The notes below the pieces were generated by a model, which saw only the letters and a program-made list of their open reading frames with translations, did no database searches and had not been told where the DNA came from. A DNA stretch of 64,000 nucleotides, from assembly GCA_963995525.1 (NCBI GenBank), contig OZ023213.1:50840987-50904986 (forward strand). Direction: 5' to 3'. Source of the stretch: Escarpia spicata. Its lineage: Eukaryota > Annelida > Polychaeta > Sabellida > Siboglinidae. The first letter of the stretch is position 1. Each line of letters begins with the position of its first letter. Shown here piece after piece: positions 1 through 14,300 of the stretch. Position numbers and translations under genes: made by a program.

Positions 1-2400
1 TAGTGTTCTCGCTGTCTCTCTGATGCAATACCGGTCTCACTGTATGCACACTGAGTGTCATTCAGTATGTACCTAGTGTGCTCGCTGTCTCAATGATGTA
101 ATACCTGTCTCACTGTATGCACACTGGTGTCATTCAGTATGTACCTAATGTTCTCGCTGTCTCTCTGATATAATATCGGTCTCACTCTATGCACACTGAA
201 TTTCATTCAGTATGTACCTAGTGTTCTCGCTGTCTCTCTGATGTAACACCAGTCTCACTGTATGCACACTGAGTGCCATTCAGTATGTACCTAGTGTTCT
301 CGCTGTCTCTCTGATGCAATATCAGTCTCACTGTATGAACACTGAGTGTCATTCAGTATGTACCTAGTGTTCTCGCTGTCTCTCTGATGCAATACCGGTC
401 TCACTGTATGCACACTGAGTGTTATTCAGTATGTACCTAGTGTTCTCGCTGTCTCTCGGATGCAATACCGGTCTCACTGTATGCACACTGAGTGTCATTC
501 AGTATGTACCTAGTGTTCTCGCTGTCTCTCTGATGTAATACCTGTCTCACTGTATGCACACTGAGTGTCATTCAGTGTGTACCTAGTGTTCTCGCTGTCT
601 CTCTGATGTAATACCTGTCTCACTGTATGCACACTGGTGTCATTCAATATGTACCTAATGTTCTCGCTGTCTCTCTGATATAATATCGGTCTCACTGTAT
701 GCACACTGGTGTCATTCAGTATGTACCTAGTTTTCTCGCTGTCTCTCTGATGTAATACCTGTCTCACTCTATGCACACTGGTGTCATTCAGTATGTACCT
801 AATTTTCTCGCTGTCTCTCTGACATAATACCAGTCTCACTCTATGTGCACTGAGTGTAATTCAATATGTACCTAGTGTTCTCACAGTCTCTCTGATATAA
901 TACCGGTCTCAATGTATGCGCACTGAGGGTCATTCAGTATGTACCTAGTGTTCTCGCTGTCTCTCTGATGTAATACTGGTCTCACTGTATGCACACTGAG
1001 TGTCATTCAGTATGTACCTAGTGTTCTCGCTGTCTCTCTGATGTAATACCGGTTTCACTGTATGCACACTGAGCGTCATTGAGTATATACCAATGTTCTC
1101 GCTGCCTCTCTGATGTAACACCGGTCTCACTGTATGCACACTGAGCATCAATCGGTATGTACCTAGTGTTGTCACAGTCTCTCTGATGTAATACCTGTCT
1201 TACTGTATGCACACTGAGCATCATTCTGTATGTACCTAGTGTTCTCGCTGTCTCTCTGATGTAACACCGGTCTCACTGTATGCACACTGAGCATCAATCA
1301 GTATGTACCTAGTGTTATCACAGTCTCTCTGATGTAACACCGGTCTCACTTTATGCACACTGAGCATCATTTTGTATGTACCTAGTGTTCTCACTGTCTC
1401 TCTGATGTAATACCGGTCTCACCGTTTGCACACTGAATGTCATTCAGTATATACCTAGTGTTCTCGCTGTCTCTCTGATGTAACACCATTCTCACTGTAT
1501 GCACACTGAGCGTCAATCAGTATGTACCTAGTGTTCTTGCTGTCTCTCTGATATAATACCGGTCTTACTGTATGCACACTGAGTGTCATTCAGTATGTAC
1601 CTAGTGTTCTCACAGTCTCTCTGATATAATACCGGTCTCACTGTATGCACACTGAGCGTTATTCAGTATGTACCTAGTGTTCTCACTGTCTCTCTGATGT
1701 TATACCGGTCTCACTGTATGCACACTGAGTGTCATTCAATATGTACCTAGTGTATTCACTGTCTCTCTGATGTAATACCGGTCTCACTGTATGCACACTG
1801 AGTGTCATTCAGTATGTACCTAATGTTCTCGCTGTCTCTCTGATGTAATACCGGTCTCACTGTATGCACACTCAGTGTCATTCAGTATGTACCTAGTGTT
1901 CTCACAGTCTCTCTGATATAATACCGGTCTCACTGTATGCACACTGAGTATCATTCAATATGTACCTAGTGTTCTCACTGTCTCTCTGATGTAATACCTG
2001 TCTCACTGTATGCACACTAATTGTCATTCAGTATGTACCTAGTGTTCTCACTGTCTCTCTGATGTAATACCTGTCTCACTGTATGCACACTCAGTGTCAT
2101 TCAGTATGTACCTAGTGTTCTCGCTGTCTCTCTGATGTAATACCTGTCTCACTGTATGCACACTCAGTGTCATTCAGTATGTACCTAGTGTTCTCGCTGT
2201 CTCTCTGATGTAATACCGGTCTCACTGTATGCACACTGAGTGTCATTCAGTATGTACCTAGTGTTCTCGCTGTCTCTCTGATGTAATACCGGTTTCATTG
2301 TATGCACACTGAGCGTCATTGAGTATATACCTAGTGTTCTCGCTGCCTCTCTGATGTAACACCGGTCTCACTGTATGCACACTGAGCATCAATCGGTATG
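1..2400. repeat. 17-monomer higher-order duplication in the satellite
   Basis: The distinctive variant CTGAGCATCAATCGGT followed by GTTGTCACAG occurs at 1141 and again at 2382. The spacing is 1,241 bp, exactly 17 x 73. Neighbouring variants (GCTGCCTCTC before it, TTATCACAG and TTTTGTATG after it) keep the same order in both copies. This is block duplication, not independent monomer drift. The same variant series recurs near 4500, 7790, 9830 and 14570. Confidence 0.85.
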
Positions 2401-3899
2401 TACCTAGTGTTGTCACAGTCTCTCTGATGTAATACCTGTCTTACTGTATGCACACTGAGCATCATTCTGTATGTACCTAGTGTTCTCGCTGTCTCTCTGA
2501 TGTAACACCGGTCTCACTGTATGCACACTGAGCATCAATCAGTATGTACCTAGTGTTATCACAGTCTCTCTGATGTAACACCGGTCTCACTTTATGCACA
2601 CTGAGCATCATTTTGTATGTACCTAGTGTTCTCACTGTCTCTCTGATGTAATACCGGTCTCACCGTTTGCACACTGAATGTCATTCAGTATATACCTAGT
2701 GTTCTCGCTGTCTCTCTGATGTAACACCATTCTCACTGTATGCACACTGAGCGTCAATCAGTATGTACCTAGTGTTCTTGCTGTCTCTCTGATATAATAC
2801 CGGTCTTACTGTATGCACACTGAGTGTCATTCAGTATGTACCTAGTGTTCTCACAGTCTCTCTGATATAATACCGGTCTCACTGTATACACACTGAGCGT
2901 TATTCAGTATGTACCTAGTGTTCTCACTGTCTCTCTGATGTTATACCGGTCTCACTGTATGCACACTGAGTGTCATTCAATATGTACCTAGTGTATTCAC
3001 TGTCTCTCTGATGTAATACCGGTCTCACTGTATGCACACTGAGTGTCATTCAGTATGTACCTAATGTTCTCGCTGTCTCTCTGATGTAATACCGGTCTCA
3101 CTGTATGCACACTCAGTGTCATTCAGTATGTACCTAGTGTTCTCACAGTCTCTCTGATATAATACCGGTCTCATTGTATGCACACTGAGTATCATTCAAT
3201 ATGTACCTAGTGTTCTCACTGTCTCTCTGATGTAATACCTGTCTCACTGTATGCACACTAATTGTCATTCAGTATGTACCTAGTGTTCTCACTGTCTCTC
3301 TGATGTAATACCTGTCTCACTGTATGCACACTCAGTGTCATTCAGTATGTACCTAGTGTTCTCGCTGTCTCTCTGATGTAATACCTGTTTCACTGTTTGC
3401 ACACTCAGTGTCATTCAGTATGTACATAGTGTTCTCACAGTCTCTCTGATGTAACACCGGTCTCACTCTATGCACACTGAGCGTCAATCAGTATGTACCT
3501 AGTGTTCTCGCTGTCTCTCTGATATAATACCGGTTTTACTGTATGCACACTGAGTGTCATTCAGTATGTACCTAGTGTTCTCACAGTCTCTCTGATATAA
3601 TACCGGTCTCACTGTATGCACACTGAGCATCATTGAGTATATACCTAGTGTTCTCGCTGTCTCTCTGATGTAATACCGGTCTCACTGTATGCACACTGAG
3701 GGTCATTCAGTATGTACCTATTGTTCTCGCTGTCTCTCTGATGTAATACCTGTCTCACTGTATGCACACTGAGGGTCATTCAGTATGTACCTAGTGTTCT
3801 CGCTGTCTCTCTGATGCAATACCGGTCTCACTGTATGCACACTGAGTGTTATTCAGTATGTACCTAGTGTTCTCGCTGTCTCTCTGATGCAATACCGGT

Positions 3900-6800
3900 C
3901 TCACTGTATGCACACTGAGTGTCATTCAGTATGTACCTAGTGTTCTCGCTGTCTCTCTGATGTAATACCTGTCTCACTGTATGCACACTGAGTGTCATTC
4001 AGTGTGTACCTAGTGTTCTCGCTGTCTCTCTGATGTAATACCTGTCTCACTGTATTCACACTGGTGTCATTCAATATGTACCTAATGTTCTCGCTGTCTC
4101 TCTGATGTAATACCTGTCTCACTCTATGCACACTGGTGTCATTCAGTATGTACCTAATTTTCTCGCTGTCTCTCAGACATAATACCAGTCTCACTCTATG
4201 TACACTGAGTGTAATTCAATATGTACCTAGTGTTCTCACAGTCTCTCTGATATAATACCGGTCTCAATGTATGCGCACTGAGGGTCATTCAGTATGTACC
4301 TAGTGCTCTCGCTGTCTCTCTGATGTAATACCGGTCTCACTGTATGCACACTGAGTGTCATTCAGTGTGTACCTAGTGTTCTCGCTGTCTCTCTGATGTA
4401 ATACCGGTTTCACTGTATGCACACTGAGCGTCATTGAGTATATACCTAGTGTTCTCGCTGCCTCTCTGATGTAACACCGGTCTCACTGTATGCACACTGA
4501 GCATCAATCGGTATGTACCTAGTGTTGTCACAGTCTCTCTGATGTAATACCTGTCTTACTGTATGCACACTGAGCATCATTCTGTATGTACCTAGTGTTC
4601 TCACTGTCTCTCTGATGTAACACCGGTCTCACTGTATGCACACTGAGCATCAATCAGTATGTACCTAGTGTTATCACAGTCTCTCTGATGTAACACCGGT
4701 CTCACTGTATGCACACTGAGCATCATTTTGTATGTACCTAGTGTTCTCACTGTCTCTCTGATGTAATACCGGTCTCACCGTTTGCACACTGGATGTCATT
4801 CAGTATATACCTAGTGTTCTCGCTGTCTCTCTGATGTAACACCAGTCTCACTGTATGCACACTGAGCGTCAATCAGTATGTACCTAGTGTTCTTGCTGTC
4901 TCTCTGATATAATACCGGTCTTACTGTATGCACACTGAGTGTCATTCAGTATGTACCTAGTGTTCTCACAGTCTCTCTGATATAATACTGGTCTCAATGT
5001 ATGCACACTGACTGTCATTCAGTATGTACCTAGTGTTCTCGCCTTCTCTCTGATGTAACACCAGTCTCACTGTATGCACACTGAGCGTCAATCAATATGT
5101 ACCTAGTGTTCTCGCTGTCTCTCTGATATAATACCGGTCTTACTGTATGCACACTGAGTGTCATTCAATATGTAACTAGTGTTCTCACAGTCTCTCTGAT
5201 GTAACAGCAATCTCACCGTATGCACACTAAGCGTCATTCAGTATGTACCTAGTGTTCTCGCTGTCTCTCTGATATAATACCGGTCTCACTGTATGCACAC
5301 TGAGCGTTATTCAGTATGTACCTAGTGTTCTCACTGTCTCTCTGATGTTATACCGGTCTCACTGTATGCACACTGAGTGTCATTCAATATTTACCTAGTG
5401 TCTTCACTGTCTCTCTGATGTAATACCGGTCTCACTGTATGCACACTGAGTGTCATTCAGTATGTACCTAATGTTCTCGCTGTCTCTCTGATGTAATACC
5501 GGTCTCACTGTATGCACACTGAGTATCATTCAGTATGTACCTAGTGTTCTCACTGTCTCTCTGATGTAATACCTGTCTCACTGTATGCACACTAATTGTC
5601 ATTCAGTATGTACCTAGTGTTCTCACTGTCTCTCTGATGTAATACCTGTCTCACTGTATGCACACTCAGTGTCATTCAGTATGTACCTAGTGTTCTCGCT
5701 GTCTCTCTGATGTAATACCTGTCTCACTGTATGCACACTCAGTGTCATTCAGTATGTACATAGTGTTCTCACAGTCTCTCTGATGTAACACCGGTCTCAC
5801 TCTATGCACACTGAGCGTCAATCAGTATGTACCTAGTGTTCTCGCTGTCTCTCTGATATAATACCGGTCTTACTGTATGCACACTGAGTGTCATTCAGTA
5901 TGTACCTAGTGTTCTCACAGTCTCTCTGATATAATACCGGTCTCACTGTATGCACACTGAGCATCATTGAGTATATACCTAGTGTTCTCGCTGTCTCTCT
6001 GATGTAATACCGGTCTCACTGTATGCACACTGAGGGTCATTCAGTATGTACCTATTGTTCTCGCTGTCTCTCTGATGTAATACCTGTCTCACTGTATGCA
6101 CACTGAGGGTCATTCAGTATGTACCTAGTGTTCTCGCTGTCTCTCTGATGTAATACCTGTCTCACTGTATGCACACTGAGGATCATTCAGTATGTACCTA
6201 GTGTTCTCGCTGTCTCTCTGATGTAACACCTGTCTCACTGTATGCACACTGAGTGTCATTCAGTATGTACCTAGTGTTCTCGCTGTTTCTCTGATATAAT
6301 ACCTGTCTCACTGTATGCACACTGAGTGTCATTCAGTATGTACCTAGTGTTCTCACAGTCTCTCTGATGTAATACCGGACACTGTATGCACACTGAGTGT
6401 TATTCAGTATGTACCTAGTGTTCTCACTGTCTCTCTGATGTAATACCTGTCTCACTGTATGCACACTGAGCGTCATTCAGTATGTACCTAGTGTTCTAGC
6501 TGTCTCTCTGATGTAATACCCGTCTTACTGTATGCACACTGAGTGTCATTCAGTATGTACCTAGTGTTCTCACAGTCTCTCTGATGTAATACCAGTCTCA
6601 CTGTATGCACACTGAGCGTCATTCTGTATGTACCTAGTGTTCTCACTGTCTCTCTGATGTAATACCTGTCTCACTGTATGCACACTAATTGTCATTCAGT
6701 ATGTACCTAGTGTTCTCACTGTCTCTCTGATATAATACCTGTCTCACTGTATGCACACTGAGGGTAATTCAATATGTACCTATTGTTCTCGCTGTCTCTC

Positions 6801-9800
6801 TGATGTAATACCTGTCTCACTGTATGCACACTGAGGGTCATTCAGTATGTAACTAGTGTTCTCGCTGTCTCTCTGATGTAACACCTTTCTCACTGTATGC
6901 ACACTGAGTGTCATTCAGTATGTACCTAATGTTCTCGCTGTTTCTCTGATATAATACCTGTCTCAATGTATGCACACTGAGTGTCATTCAGTATGTACCT
7001 AGTGTTCTCAAAGTCTCTCTGATGTAATACCGGTCTCATTGTATGCACATTGAGCGTTATTCAGTATGTACCTAGTGTTCTCACTGTCTCTCTGATGTTA
7101 TACCGGTCTCACTGTATGCACACTGAGTGTCATTCAATATGTACCTAGTGTATTCACTGTCTCTCTGATGTAATACCGGTCTCACTGTATGCACACTGAG
7201 TGTCATTCAGTATGTACCTAATGTTCTCGCTGTCTCTCTGATGTAATACCGGTCTCACTGTATGCACACTCAGTGTCATTCAGTATGTACCTAGTGTTCT
7301 CACAGTCTCTCTGATATAATACCGGTCTCACTGTATGCACACTGAGTATCATTCAATATGTACCTAGTGTTCTCACTGTCTCTCTGATGTAATACCTGTC
7401 TCACTGTATGCACACTAATTGTCATTCAGTATGTACCTAGTGTTCTCACTGTCTCTCTGATGTAATACCTGTCTCACTGTATGCACACTCAGTGTCATTC
7501 AGTATGTACCTAGTGTTCTCGCTGTCTCTCTGATGTAATACCTGTCTCACTGTATGCACACTCAGTGTCATTCAGTATGTACCTAGTGTTCTCGCTGTCT
7601 CTCTGATGTAATACCGGTCTCACTGTATGCACACTGAGTGTCATTCAGTATGTACCTAGTGTTCTCGCTGTCTCTCTGATGTAATACCGGTTTCACTGTA
7701 TGCACACTGAGCGTCATTGAGTATATACCTAGTGTTCTCGCTGCCTCTCTGATGTAACACCGGTCTCACTGTATGCACACTGAGCATCAATCGGTATGTA
7801 CCTAGTGTTGTCACAGTCTCTCTGATGTAATACCTGTCTTACTGTATGCACACTGAGCATCATTCTGTATGTACCTAGTGTTCTCGCTGTCTCTCTGATG
7901 TAACACCGGTCTCACTGTATGCACACTGAGCATCATTTTGTATGTACCTAGTGTTCTCACTGTCTCTCTGATGTAATACCGGTCTCACCGTTTGCACACT
8001 GAATGTCATTCAGTATATACCTAGTGTTCTCGCTGTCTCTCTGATGTAACACCATTCTCACTGTATGCACACTGAGCGTCAATCAGTATGTACCTAGTGT
8101 TCTTGCTGTCTCTCTGATATAATACCGGTCTTACTGTATGCACACTGAGTGTCATTCAGTATGTACCTAGTGTTCTCACAGTCTCTCTGATATAATACCG
8201 GTCTCACTGTATACACACTGAGCGTTATTCAGTATGTACCTAGTGTTCTCACTGTCTCTCTGATGTTATACCGGTCTCACTGTATGCACACTGAGTGTCA
8301 TTCAATATGTACCTAGTGTATTCACTGTCTCTCTGATGTAATACCGGTCTCACTGTATGGACACTGAGTGTCATTCAGTATGTACCTAATGTTCTCGCTG
8401 TCTCTCTGATGTAATACCGGTCTCACTGTATGCACACTCAGTGTCATTCAGTATGTACCTAGTGTTCTCACAGTCTCTCTGATATAATACCGGTCTCACT
8501 GTATGCACACTGAGTATCATTCAATATGTACCTAGTGTTCTCACTGTCTCTCTGATGTAATACCTGTCTCACTGTATGCACACTAATTGTCATTCAGTAT
8601 GTACCTAGTGTTCTCACTGTCTCTCTGATGTAATACCTGTCTCACTGTATGCACACTCAGTGTCATTCAGTATGTACCTAGTGTTCTCGCTGTCTCTCTG
8701 ATGTAATACCTGTTTCACTGTATGCACACTCAGTGTCATTCAGTATGTACATAGTGTTCTCACAGTCTCTCTGATGTAACACCGGTCTCACTCTATGCAC
8801 ACTGAGCGTCAATCAGTATGTACCTAGTGTTCTCGCTGTCTCTCTGATATAATACCGGTTTTACTGTATGCACACTGAGTGTCATTCAGTATGTACCTAG
8901 TGTTCTCACAGTCTCTCTGATATAATACCGGTCTCACTGTATGCACACTGAGCATCATTGAGTATATACCTAGTGTTCTCGCTGTCTCTCTGATGTAATA
9001 CCGGTCTCACTGTATGCACACTGAGGGTCATTCAGTATGTACCTATTGTTCTCGCTGTCTCTCTGATGTAATACCTGTCTCACTGTATGCACACTGAGGG
9101 TCATTCAGTATGTACCTAGTGTTCTCGCTGTCTCTCTGATGCAATACCGGTCTCACTGTATGCACACTGAGTGTTATTCAGTATGTACCTAGTGTTCTCG
9201 CTGTCTCTCTGATGCAATACCGGTCTCACTGTATGCACACTGAGTGTCATTCAGTATGTACCTAGTGTTCTCGCTGTCTCTCTGATGTAATACCTGTCTC
9301 ACTGTATGCACACTGAGTGTCATTCAGTGTGTACCTAGTGTTCTCGCTGTCTCTCTGATGTAATACCTGTCTCACTGTATGCACACTGGTGTCATTCAAT
9401 ATGTACCTAATGTTCTCGCTGTCTCTCTGATGTAATACCTGTCTCACTCTATGCACACTGGTGTCATTCAGTATGTACCTAATTTTCTCGCTGTCTCTCA
9501 GACATAATACCAGTCTCACTCTATGTACACTGAGTGTAATTCAATATGTACCTAGTGTTCTCACAGTCTCTCTGATATAATACCGGTCTCAATGTATGCG
9601 CACTGAGGGTCATTCAGTATGTACCTAGTGCTCTCGCTGTCTCTCTGATGTAATACCGGTCTCACTGTATGCACACTGAGTGTCATTCAGTGTGTACCTA
9701 GTGTTCTCGCTGTCTCTCTGATGTAATACCGGTTTCACTGTATGCACACTAAGCGTCATTGAGTATATACCTAGTGTTCTCGCTGCCTCTCTGATGTAAC

Positions 9801-12800
9801 ACCGGTCTCACTGTATGCACACTGAGCATCAATCGGTATGTACCTAGTGTTGTCACAGTCTCTCTGATGTAATACCTGTCTTACTGTATGCACACTGAGC
9901 ATCATTCTGTATGTACCTAGTGTTCTCACTGTCTCTCTGATGTAACACCGGTCTCACTGTATGCACACTGAGCATCAATCAGTATGTACCTAGTGTTATC
10001 ACAGTCTCTCTGATGTAACACCGGTCTCACTGTATGCACACTGAGCATCATTTTGTATGTACCTAGTGTTCTCACTGTCTCTCTGATGTAATACCGGTCT
10101 CACCGTTTGCACACTGGATGTCATTCAGTATATACCTAGTGTTCTCGCTGTCTCTCTGATGTAACACCAGTCTCACTGTATGCACACTGAGCGTCAATCA
10201 GTATGTACCTAGTGTTCTTGCTGTCTCTCTGATATAATACCGGTCTTACTGTATGCACACTGAGTGTCATTCAGTATGTACCTAGTGTTCTCACAGTCTC
10301 TCTGATATAATACTGGTCTCAATGTATGCACACTGACTGTCATTCAGTATGTACCTAGTGTTCTCGCCTTCTCTCTGATGTAACACCAGTCTCACTGTAT
10401 GCACACTGAGCGTCAATCAATATGTACCTAGTGTTCTCGCTGTCTCTCTGATATAATACCGGTCTTACTGTATGCACACTGAGTGTCATTCAATATGTAA
10501 CTAGTGTTCTCACAGTCTCTCTGATGTAACAGCAATCTCACCGTATGCACACTAAGCGTCATTCAGTATGTACCTAGTGTTCGCGCTGTCTCTCTGATAT
10601 AATACCGGTCTCACTGTATGCACACTGAGCGTTATTCAGTATGTACCTAGTGTTCTCACTGTCTCTCTGATGTTATACCGGTCTCACTGTATGCACACTG
10701 AGTGTCATTCAATATTTACCTAGTGTCTTCACTGTCTCTCTGATGTAATACCGGTCTCACTGTATGCACACTGAGTGTCATTCAGTATGTACCTAATGTT
10801 CTCGCTGTCTCTCTGATGTAATACCGGTCTCACTGTATGCACACTGAGTATCATTCAGTATGTACCTAGTGTTCTCACTGTCTCTCTGATGTAATACCTG
10901 TCTCACTGTATGCACACTAATTGTCATTCAGTATGTACCTAGTGTTCTCACTGTCTCTCTGATGTAATACCTGTCTCACTGTATGCACACTCAGTGTCAT
11001 TCAGTATGTACCTAGTGTTCTCGCTGTCTCTCTGATGTAATACCTGTCTCACTGTATGCACACTCAGTGTCATTCAGTATGTACATAGTGTTCTCACAGT
11101 CTCTCTGATGTAACACCGGTCTCACTCTATGCACACTGAGCGTCAATCAGTATGTACCTAGTGTTCTCGCTGTCTCTCTGATATAATACCGGTCTTACTG
11201 TATGCACACTGAGTGTCATTCAGTATGTACCTAGTGTTCTCACAGTCTCTCTGATATAATACCGGTCTCACTGTATGCACACTGAGCATCATTGAGTATA
11301 TACCTAGTGTTCTCGCTGTCTCTCTGATGTAATACCGGTCTCACTGTATGCACACTGAGGGTCATTCAGTATGTACCTATTGTTCTCGCTGTCTCTCTGA
11401 TGTAATACCTGTCTCACTGTATGCACACTGAGGGTCATTCAGTATGTACCTAGTGTTCTCGCTGTCTCTCTGATGTAATACCTGTCTCACTGTATGCACA
11501 CTGAGGATCATTCAGTATGTACCTAGTGTTCTCGCTGTCTCTCTGATGTAACACCTGTCTCACTGTATGCACACTGAGGGTAATTCAATATGTACCTATT
11601 GTTCTCGCTGTCTCTCTGATGTAATACCTGTCTCACTGTATGCACACTGAGGGTCATTCAGTATGTAACTAGTGTTCTCGCTGTCTCTCTGATGTAACAC
11701 CTTTCTCACTGTATGCACACTGAGTGTCATTCAGTATGTACCTAATGTTCTCGCTGTTTCTCTGATATAATACCTGTCTCAATGTATGCACACTGAGTGT
11801 CATTCAGTATGTACCTAGTGTTCTCAAAGTCTCTCTGATGTAATACCGGTCTCATTGTATGCACATTGAGTGTCATTCAGTATGTACCTAGTGTTCTCGT
11901 TGTCTCTCTGATGTAATACCTGTCTCACTGTATGCACACTGAGTGTCATTCAGTATGTACCTAGTGTTTTCACAGTCTCTATGATGTAATACCGGTCTCA
12001 CTGTATGCACCCTGAGTGTCATTCAGTATGTACCTAGTGTTTTCACTGTCTCTCTGATATAATACTGGTCTCACTGTATGCACACTGAGTGTCATTCAGT
12101 GTGTACCTAGTGTTTTCACTGTCTCTCTGATGTAATACCGGTCTCACTGTATGCACACTGAGTGTCATTCAGTATGTACCTAGTGTTCTCGCTGTCTCTC
12201 TGATGTAATACCGGTCTCACTGTATGCACACTCAGTGTCATTCAGTATATACCTAGTATTCTCACAGTCTCTCTGATATAATACCGGTCTCACTGTATGC
12301 ACATTGAGTGTCATTCAGTATGTACCTAGTGTTCTCACTGTCTCTCTGATGTAATACCTGTCTCACTGTATGCACACTCAGTGTCATTCAGTATGTACCT
12401 AGTGTTCTCACAGTCTCTCTGATATAATACCGGTCTCACTGTATGCACACTGAGTATCATTCAATATGTACCTAGTGTTCTCACTGTCTCTCTGATGTAA
12501 TACCTGTCTCACTGTATGAAAACTAATTGTCATTCAGTATGTACCTAGTGTTCTCACTGTCTCTCTGATGTAATACCTGTCTCACTGTGTGCACACTCAG
12601 TGTCATTCAGTATGTACCTAGTGTTCTCGCTGTCTCTCTGATGTAATACCTGTCTCACTGTATGCACACTCAGTGTCATTCAGTATGTACATAGTGTTCT
12701 CACAGTTTGTCTGATGTAACACCGGTCTCACTCTATGCACACTGAGCGTCAATCAGTATGTACCTAGTGTTCTCGCTGTCTCTCTGATATAATACCGGTC

Positions 12801-14300
12801 TTACTGTATGCACACTGAGTGTCATTCAGTATGTACCTAGTGTTCTCACAGTCTCTCTGATATAATACCGGTCTCACTGTATGCACACTGAGCATCATTG
12901 AGTATATACCTAGTGTTCTCGCTGTCTCTCTGATGTAATACCGGTCTCACTGTATGCACACTGAGTGTCATTCAGTATGTACCTAGTGTTCTCGCTGTTT
13001 CTCTGATATAATACCTGTCTCACTGTATGCACACTGAGTGTCATTCAGTATGTACCTAGTGTTCTCACAGTCTCTCTGATGTAATACCGGTCACTGTATG
13101 CACACTGAGTGTTATTCAGTATGTACCTAGTGTTCTCACTGTCTCTCTGATGTAATACCTGTCTCACTGTATGCACACTGAGCGTCATTCAGTATGTACC
13201 TAGTGTTATAGCTGTCTCTCTGATGTAATACCCGTCTTACTGTATGCACACTGAGTGTCATTCAATATGTACCTAGTGTTCTCACAGTCTCTCTGATGTA
13301 ATACCAGTCTCACTGTAAGCACACTGAGCATCATTCTTTATGTACCTAGTGTTCTCACTGTCTCTCTGATGTAATACCTGTCTCACTGTATGCACACTAA
13401 TTGTCATTCAGTATGTACCTAGTGTTCTCACTGTCTCTCTGATGTAATACCTGTCTCACTGTATGCACACTGAGGGTCATTCAGTATGTACCTAGTGTTC
13501 TCGCTGTCTCTCTGATGTAATACCTGTCTCACTGTATGCACACTGAGGGTCATTCAGTATGTACCTAATGTTCTCGCTGTCTCTCTGATGTAACACCTGT
13601 CTCACTGTATGCACACTGAGTGTCATTCAGTATGTACCTAATGTTCTCGCTGTTTCTCTGATATAATACCTGTCTCAATGTATGCACACTGAGTGTCATT
13701 CAGTATGTACCTAGTGTTATCACAGTCTCTCTGATGTAATACCGGTCTCAATGTATGCACATTGAGTGTCATTCAGTATATACCTAGTGTTCTCTTTGTC
13801 TCTCTGATGTAATACCTGTCTCACTGTATGCACACTGAGGGTCATTCAGTATGTACCTAGTGTTCTCGCTGTCTCTCTGATGCAATACCGGTCTCACTGT
13901 ATGCACACTGAGTGTTATTCAGTATGTACCTAGTGTTCTCGCTGTCTCTCTGATGCAATACCGGTCTCACTGTATGCACACTGAGTGTCATTCAGTATGT
14001 ACCTAGTGTTCTCGCTGTCTCTCTGATGTAATACCTGTCTCACTGTATGCACACTGAGTGTCATTCAGTGTGTACCTAGTGTTCTCGCTGTCTCTCTGAT
14101 GTAATACCTGTCTCACTGTATGCACACTGGTGTCATTCAATATGTACCTAATGTTCTCGCTGTCTCTCTGATGTAATACCTGTCTCACTCTATGCACACT
14201 GGTGTCATTCAGTATGTACCTAATTTTCTCGCTGTCTCTCAGACATAATACCAGTCTCACTCTATGTACACTGAGTGTAATTCAATATGTACCTAGTGTT
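3900..14300. repeat. Higher-order satellite blocks of about 4.7-5.3 kb
   Basis: A rare run of variants (TCTCAGACATAATACC with CTCTATGTACAC, preceded by two shortened ACTGGTGTC monomers) appears three times, in blocks starting at about 3937, 9262 and 14003. The spacings are 5,325 and 4,741 bp, close to 73 and 65 monomers. The second and third marker blocks translate identically over 85 codons and the first differs at one residue. The difference in spacing implies deletion or insertion of whole monomers between otherwise near-identical blocks. Confidence 0.85.

Noticed and set aside
510..839. Minus-strand open frames in the satellite (also near 945, 1018, 3937, 9262, 14003 and 39969)
   Set aside because: They are made of satellite monomers read in shifting frames. 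The 73-bp period is not a multiple of three, and the same peptide pieces recur only because the repeat does.
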